From: Chloroflexia bacterium
Lineage (GTDB): Bacteria > Chloroflexota > Chloroflexia > Thermomicrobiales > UBA6265
Length of the DNA: 9,722 bases
Direction: 5' to 3'
Assembly: GCA_013696525.1 (NCBI GenBank)
Contig: JACCYK010000591.1
Span: forward strand, 1 to 9,722
Made by a program: the position numbers and the translations under genes. Below are positions 6,629-9,722 of this stretch, one piece after another. The notes beneath the pieces were generated by a model, which saw only the letters and a list, made by a program, of their open reading frames with translations, made no database searches and was not told the origin of the DNA. Every line of letters starts with the position of its first letter. The stretch's first letter is position 1.

Positions 6629-7273
6629 TCAACGTGCGCCAGGATGGCCAAACTCGTCCAAGTCGAGCGATTCGATTAGGTCGCGGAACGGCCCCAAGCT
6701 CATCGAGCTGGCATGCTCGGGGTGATGAGCCGGCGGGGAAACGGTGGCGGCTGGAATCCGGGAAACGTCCTCTTCCGCCATTCGCAGGGGGATTCGCCGC
6801 CGGTGGGCCAAAGCGATCCCGTCCGCGAAGTGCGACGGCAGCGTGAACTCCCCACCGGGAGCGGCAATTCGGACGGCGGCCTGCAAGATCGCGTTGGTGT
6901 CGACGAACAGTTGGACCTCTACGATGTGACCGTTGAGGCCGGCGACCGTGGACTCGACCAGGTTGTAGAGCCGCGTTCGTCCGGTGAGAGTGCCGGTCGC
7001 GGGATGGGACGCCAAGGCGGACGCATCGTCAGCCGCCATCGCCACCGCGAAGTAGCGGTCCGTGCCGTGCAGGCGTAGCGCCAGCACCGGATGTCCGTGC
7101 CGAACGCACCACATCACTTCATGCACCAACAGATCGACCATCGCCACGGCAGTCCTCGCTTTCCGCATCCTCGTGTTGGTGCCGAACGCCCCGTGCATCG
7201 TTGTCGCGCTTCGTGGCGACTGGTTCCTACCCGCGTCAAGTGCCGCCACAGCCGCCGAAGGAGCGTGGCTCAC
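6629..7273 (-). CDS. Bifunctional nuclease (DUF151) domain protein
   Basis: Residues about 45-172 match the DUF151 (BFN) fold: VDLLVHEVMWCV (46-57), the beta-rich VLALRLHGTDRYFAVAMAAD (63-82), the segment with DASALAS (83-89), RTRLYNLVESTVAGLNG (99-115), and FADGIALAHRRRIPLRMAEEDV (149-170), the counterpart of the usual SDAIALALRTGAPIYVAEEVL. Family members have been linked to RNase/DNase activity in plants, but the bacterial role is poorly defined. Two conserved spots deviate: the usual RP(S/T)H-like segment reads RTRLYN, and PSD reads PSHFAD. The start is uncertain. The longest frame begins with GTG at 7273, about 27 nt after the predicted transcription start, but the domain starts at M45 (ATG at 7141), and ATGs at 7198 and 7168 are also possible. 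None has a good Shine-Dalgarno sequence. It is the first gene of the iron/redox cluster, 3 bases before the FhuF-like gene. Confidence 0.75.
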   Translation of the reverse strand: MSHAPSAAVAALDAGRNQSPRSATTMHGAFGTNTRMRKARTAVAMVDLLVHEVMWCVRHGHPVLALRLHGTDRYFAVAMAADDASALASHPATGTLTGRTRLYNLVESTVAGLNGHIVEVQLFVDTNAILQAAVRIAAPGGEFTLPSHFADGIALAHRRRIPLRMAEEDVSRIPAATVSPPAHHPEHASSMSLGPFRDLIESLDLDEFGHPGAR

Positions 7274-7299
7274 CCTATATCCGACTGATTAAATCGGAA

Positions 7300-7319
7300 T
7301 TAGGTCTAGGCTAGTCTGG
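7300..7319. promoter_or_regulatory. Candidate DtxR/IdeR-like iron box over the -10
   Basis: TTAGGTCTAGGCTAGTCTGG resembles the actinobacterial DtxR/IdeR operator TTAGGTTAGGCTAACCTAA: 15 of 19 positions match if one extra C is allowed, 11 of 19 without a gap. Its core CTAG-G-CTAG (7306-7314) is a perfect dyad covering the -10 box of the leftward promoter (7308-7313), the ideal place for a repressor. The downstream genes encode an FhuF-type iron reductase and an Fe-S ferredoxin, which makes iron control plausible. The extra base breaks the usual symmetry, so confidence is modest. Confidence 0.35.
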
Positions 7320-7336
7320 CAACAGCAACGTGTCAA
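7308..7336 (-). promoter_or_regulatory. Promoter of the DUF151-FhuF-ferredoxin cluster
   Basis: On the minus strand a perfect -35 box TTGACA (7331-7336) is followed after 17 bp by TAGCCT (7308-7313), which keeps the TAnnnT core of the -10 box. Transcription would begin near 7301. The region just downstream holds an imperfect dyad CCGACTGATTAAATCGG (7281-7297) that could be a further operator. This is the best-matching promoter in the window. Confidence 0.6.
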
Positions 7337-7344
7337 GAGGAGAG

Positions 7345-7379
7345 CGGCACCCGATCCGCAAGGTCGATCCTGGGTGCCG
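7345..7379 (-). terminator. Hairpin between the carboxylase homologue and the iron cluster
   Basis: CGGCACCC (7345-7352) and GGGTGCCG (7372-7379) are exact reverse complements, extended inward by GATC/GATC with a 2-base bulge and a 9-base loop. On the minus strand it lies about 90 bases after the stop of the carboxylase gene and just before the TTGACA box of the next unit. It is followed by the pyrimidine-rich CTCTCCTCTTG rather than a U-run. Termination of the carboxylase transcript is the simplest reading. Confidence 0.5.
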
Positions 7380-7468
7380 TGTCCATGCGCCAGAGATTTC
7401 GGTCAAACGGGATCGTCACCGTAGCTTACTGCCGCGGGTCCAAGTTGCTGCAATCACGACGATGGTCG

Positions 7469-8965
7469 CTAAGCGAGCGTTGCCTGCTTCCGCGTCCCGG
7501 TTTGCTCGGGGAGCGGTTCGTAGAGGGGCACGATCCAGGGCGATGGGCGCAGCGTCAGCCGCACTTTCGTCAGGTCGACCTCGGCGTCGATCATGGGTTG
7601 GGGGTTCCGGCCATTGAGCGAGACCATCACTTCCGCCCGCACCTCGACGTTCGGATACCCGGCGGCCGCGTAGCGCCGTTCCAAAAAACGGACGAACTGC
7701 AAGATCATGTCGGGATGGGTGGCCATCTTCTGGCCTTGGGAGCGGATGAGGTGTTTGCCGGGGTCGATCCGCCACACCCGGCCGCTCGCCGGGTCGGTGA
7801 CCACAAAGACGGCGGTACCGCGTTTCGAGCGCAGTTTCATGTGCCAGGAGAAGCGGTGCCCCTCTTCGGTCCAACTGACATTGCCGGGATAGAGGTGATG
7901 CCGGAGCGGCATCAGGATCTGAAACAGCGCGTAGGCGGCGAGCACGACGGCGCCCGCCCGTTGGCCGCCGGTCAGCGACTGAACCGGAGGCAGCCGCTCC
8001 GGCCTGGTCCAGGATTGCGGCCAGGGTAGCCACGAGGTCGGGAGATAGAGCACCGTGGACGCCATCATGAACCAGGGGAAGATGCCGATCCGAAAGAGCC
8101 GGTCGTTCATGAAATGGAAGCTGAAGACGAAGGGCAGGGAGAGCGGCAGCGTGCGCCGCCATAGCATCAGCGGCACGATGAACAAGTCGAACAGCAGCCC
8201 GCCGTAAATGAAAAGCTTGACCATCCACTCCTCGTGGACATAGCGGCCGATGATCGGGAGGTGGGCGCACTGGCCAACCCAGCGCCGCATCGGCTCACCG
8301 CGCAGCCAGTCCCAATTGATCTTGGCGACACCGCCGAAGACGTAGGCGACGGCGATTTGCCCGGCCAGCAGCCAGAGCGCCCACTTCGGGGCCGAACCGG
8401 ATCGGAGCGCCGGCTTGAACCAGGCATCGAGGGAGCCGGCCCGGTTGGCGGGAATCACCACCATCAGCCAACTGACCAGGCTGATGAGGTAAAAGTGATT
8501 CAAGTAGCGCGCCTTCTCGAGCAGAAAGACATAGGTAAAGCCAGACGCGAAGAGGATCGCGGCCGGCCGGTACCAGAGCCCGACCGTGATCAGCGTTGCC
8601 GTGGCGCCGAGCCCCAAGAAATGCACGTGCATCCCGTCCCCTGGCCAGGGGCGGACCCAGCTGAAGCCGGAGTAGGTGAAATGCAGCTTCGGCTTGATAT
8701 AGGTGCGCGAGATCCAGCCGTGGTTGAAATAGCGGTAGACCTCCCAGAGGCTGATGGCGCCGAAGGCGACCCGGAAGTAGACGAGCGGCCGGATGTCGGT
8801 CCGCTCAAACAGCCGGCCGGCGATCCGATCGACGGCGCTGGTGATGGGAGCCTGCTTTGCCCGGCGACCAGTGACCGCCGCGAGCAGCGCGGATAGGCTC
8901 GGCAACCACCGGCGACACCCTCCAGGTTTGTCGTTGTGATGGCTACGAAACTGAGGCATCGTCAT
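7469..8965 (-). CDS. Vitamin K-dependent gamma-carboxylase (GGCX) homologue, HTTM domain
   Basis: This 498-residue integral membrane protein is homologous to animal vitamin K-dependent gamma-glutamyl carboxylase, which uses reduced vitamin K to carboxylate glutamates. From the N-terminus it shows about seven hydrophobic segments between residues 60 and 352. YLNHFYL (154-160) and ANRAGSLDAW (173-182) match human NNHSYL and ANRYWSVDG. GGVAKINWDW (211-220) matches the human segment with catalytic Lys218 (here K215). FHFMNDRLFRIGIFP (283-297) matches the human HCMNSQLFSIGMFP. The soluble tail WTEEGHRFSWHMKLRS (365-380), DPGKHLIRSQ, VSLNGRNPQPMIDAEVDL and SPWIVPL follows the human C-terminal domain, so this is more than an isolated HTTM domain. 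The ATG at 8965 has AGAGGG 4 bases upstream. The Leptospira homologue is reported to retain epoxidase but not carboxylase activity, so activity and substrate here are open. The gene is monocistronic and diverges from a Tat-exported Asp/Arg-rich protein. Confidence 0.88.
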   Translation of the reverse strand: MTMPQFRSHHNDKPGGCRRWLPSLSALLAAVTGRRAKQAPITSAVDRIAGRLFERTDIRPLVYFRVAFGAISLWEVYRYFNHGWISRTYIKPKLHFTYSGFSWVRPWPGDGMHVHFLGLGATATLITVGLWYRPAAILFASGFTYVFLLEKARYLNHFYLISLVSWLMVVIPANRAGSLDAWFKPALRSGSAPKWALWLLAGQIAVAYVFGGVAKINWDWLRGEPMRRWVGQCAHLPIIGRYVHEEWMVKLFIYGGLLFDLFIVPLMLWRRTLPLSLPFVFSFHFMNDRLFRIGIFPWFMMASTVLYLPTSWLPWPQSWTRPERLPPVQSLTGGQRAGAVVLAAYALFQILMPLRHHLYPGNVSWTEEGHRFSWHMKLRSKRGTAVFVVTDPASGRVWRIDPGKHLIRSQGQKMATHPDMILQFVRFLERRYAAAGYPNVEVRAEVMVSLNGRNPQPMIDAEVDLTKVRLTLRPSPWIVPLYEPLPEQTGTRKQATLA

Positions 8966-9016
8966 GCTCCCTCTAATATTCCTTCACCTTCACTTGTCAT
9001 TCCGCCGCTATCCTGA

Positions 9017-9051
9017 TCGGTAGAGGTCGGTACCCTAGCCCATGATACCGA
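9017..9051. repeat. Three TCGGTA half-sites upstream of the carboxylase homologue
   Basis: TCGGTA occurs as direct copies at 9017-9022 and 9027-9032, exactly 10 bp (one helical turn) apart, and inverted as TACCGA at 9046-9051. The second and third copies form a near-symmetric dyad, GGTCGGTA...TACCGAACC. The position, 50-85 bp before the carboxylase start codon, suits a transcription-factor operator. Confidence 0.4.
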
Positions 9052-9146
9052 ACCCAGCAACATGAGTAGGCATCAGGCTCGCGCCCCGCGGGCGCCGTCG
9101 CGACCCGTGGATGGTCGGCCCGGCCCGTGCAGCGAAGGCGACAAAG

Positions 9147-9162
9147 ATGAGAGTTTTCTCAT
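9147..9162. repeat. Small AT-rich hairpin
   Basis: ATGAGA and TCTCAT flank GTTT, giving a perfect 6-bp stem with a 4-base loop followed by TTT on the plus strand. It lies in an AT-rich island in otherwise very GC-rich DNA, 217 bases before the exported-protein gene. It may mark promoter DNA or a weak terminator. Confidence 0.3.
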
Positions 9163-9235
9163 TTTCATCTCACGGTTTCCTCATCCGCATTTCCTACCGT
9201 GAACATAAGGACAGGCTGCCTGGGACCGTTCGAGC

Positions 9236-9268
9236 GTCAAGCGCCGCGCGCCGTCAAGTGGGCTTGAC
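9236..9268. repeat. GTCAAG triple element
   Basis: GTCAAG appears directly at 9236-9241 and 9253-9258 (17-bp period) and inverted as CTTGAC at 9263-9268. The last two form a perfect dyad, GTCAAG-TGGG-CTTGAC. It lies about 110 bp before the start codon of the exported-protein gene and is a candidate operator. Confidence 0.35.
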
Positions 9269-9378
9269 CATGCTCGGACGACCAATCCACCCTACCGGTT
9301 GCCGGCGGTTTCGCGGGCAACATGCGATCCGCACATGGCTGGTGGCGAGACGAACCCACGGCGGAGGAGCACAGGAAG

Positions 9379-9708
9379 ATGAACCAGCGGACGTACAACG
9401 AGATTCCCGAGCCGATTGAAGACGCGACGGAGCATGACGAGAGCGTGGCGACTCGCCGGCGCTTGTTGCAAGGCCTGGGAGCCACGGCTATTGGCGGCGT
9501 TGCCTGGATCGTGGTCCGCGAATCGGGATCAGCTCAGTTGACGGCGGCTGATGACGATGATGACGACGGCCGCGATGGCGACGATGACGACGACGATGAT
9601 GGTCGCGGCCGCAAGCGCCGCCGGGGTCGCGGACGTGGTCGAGGCCGCGGCCGGGGCCGGGATCGCGATGACGACGATGACGGCCGCGACGGGGACGACG
9701 ACGACTAA
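9379..9708 (+). CDS. Tat-type exported Asp/Arg-rich low-complexity protein
   Basis: The product is 109 residues. The first 25 are acidic (Glu at 8, 11, 14, 18, 21), then TRRRLLQ (25-31) resembles a twin-arginine motif, followed by the hydrophobic segment GLGATAIGGVAWIVV (32-46), which is either a cleaved signal or a membrane anchor. The rest is disordered and arranged in blocks: Asp-rich (58-74), Arg/Gly-rich with KRRR and six Gly-Arg pairs (75-94), then Asp-rich again (95-109). The tail from residue 58 has 25 Asp and 15 Arg/Lys and no Glu. Asp and Arg codons vary synonymously along the repeats, which argues for protein-level constraint. The start ATG at 9379 has GGAGGAG (9363-9369) 9 bases upstream, better than an ATG 19 codons earlier. 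It diverges from the carboxylase homologue. No family is recognised. Surface polyelectrolyte, metal-binding or DNA/polysaccharide-binding roles are possible but unproven. Confidence 0.65.
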   Translation: MNQRTYNEIPEPIEDATEHDESVATRRRLLQGLGATAIGGVAWIVVRESGSAQLTAADDDDDDGRDGDDDDDDDGRGRKRRRGRGRGRGRGRGRDRDDDDDGRDGDDDD

Positions 9709-9722
9709 AGGACCTGTCAGGG

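Larger units (their letters stand above)
8966..9378. other. Repeat-rich divergent intergenic region
   Basis: The 413 bp between the leftward carboxylase homologue and the rightward exported protein contain no supported gene; the open frames here lack ribosome sites and resemble nothing. They hold TCGGTA repeats (9017-9051), a GC-rich stretch (about 9070-9140), an AT-rich island with a small hairpin (9147-9162), and three GTCAAG elements (9236-9268). No convincing -35/-10 pair was found for either gene. TTGACC at 9264-9269 is a good -35 but has no -10 at 16-18 bp. Confidence 0.7.

Noticed and set aside
8234..8896. Plus-strand frame opposite the carboxylase homologue
   Set aside because: It is a hydrophilic Asp/Glu/Arg-rich mirror of a membrane protein, with no family resemblance.
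9264..9292. TTGACC as a -35 box for the exported-protein gene
   Set aside because: No TAnnnT-like hexamer occurs 16-18 bp downstream.
9111..9485. Small frames on both strands before the exported-protein gene
   Set aside because: They have no Shine-Dalgarno sequence, no recognisable motifs, and overlap the better-supported gene at 9379.
9541..9708. GAC/GAT-rich tract considered as a CRISPR-like or satellite repeat
   Set aside because: The repeat is at the amino-acid level within one frame, with irregular codons and no spacers, so it is low-complexity coding sequence.

Overview
The window is GC-rich, gene-dense bacterial chromosome. It shows frequent GTG starts, stop/start overlaps and short intergenic gaps. 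No plasmid, phage, transposon, CRISPR, rRNA or tRNA signature was seen. Gene content and style (DUF151 nuclease, FhuF-type reductase, a separate sucrase/ferredoxin-like protein, type-2 PyrF, a full-length vitamin K-dependent carboxylase homologue) would fit a Chloroflexota bacterium of the Thermomicrobia kind. That placement is inference from general resemblance, not from a marker gene.

Layout. Bases 1-283 hold no supported gene. They carry a leftward promoter (151-179) and a perfect GAAC-N4-GTTC dyad (96-109) of the Gram-positive LexA/SOS-box type, both pointing to a gene beyond the left edge. Bases 284-3447 are a two-gene leftward operon. A PLP-dependent threonine/serine dehydratase (2389-3447) is followed, with overlapping stop and start, by a 703-residue cytosolic TPR-repeat protein (284-2395). 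A 365-bp divergent control region (3448-3812) separates this operon from pyrF (3813-4718, rightward), which encodes orotidine-5'-phosphate decarboxylase for UMP synthesis.

Bases 4715-7273 are a leftward three-gene cluster: a DUF151 bifunctional-nuclease-domain protein, an FhuF-like [2Fe-2S] ferric-siderophore reductase, and an Apd1/Aim32-like sucrase/ferredoxin protein with a CX8C...HX3H cluster motif. The last two are iron-sulfur redox proteins, so the cluster is probably devoted to iron acquisition or redox. A DtxR/IdeR-like dyad sits over the -10 box of its promoter, which suggests iron repression. The last gene of the cluster ends inside pyrF's stop codon, in the loop of an inverted repeat.

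Bases 7469-8965 encode, leftward, a multi-spanning vitamin K-dependent gamma-carboxylase (GGCX) homologue that keeps the residues aligned with the human catalytic and conserved positions. A hairpin (7345-7379) separates it from the iron cluster. Diverging from it across a repeat-rich 413-bp region is a small gene (9379-9708) for a Tat-type exported protein. Its tail is a block polyampholyte: Asp-rich, then Arg/Gly-rich, then Asp-rich. The carboxylase homologue and this odd exported neighbour are the least explained part of the window.
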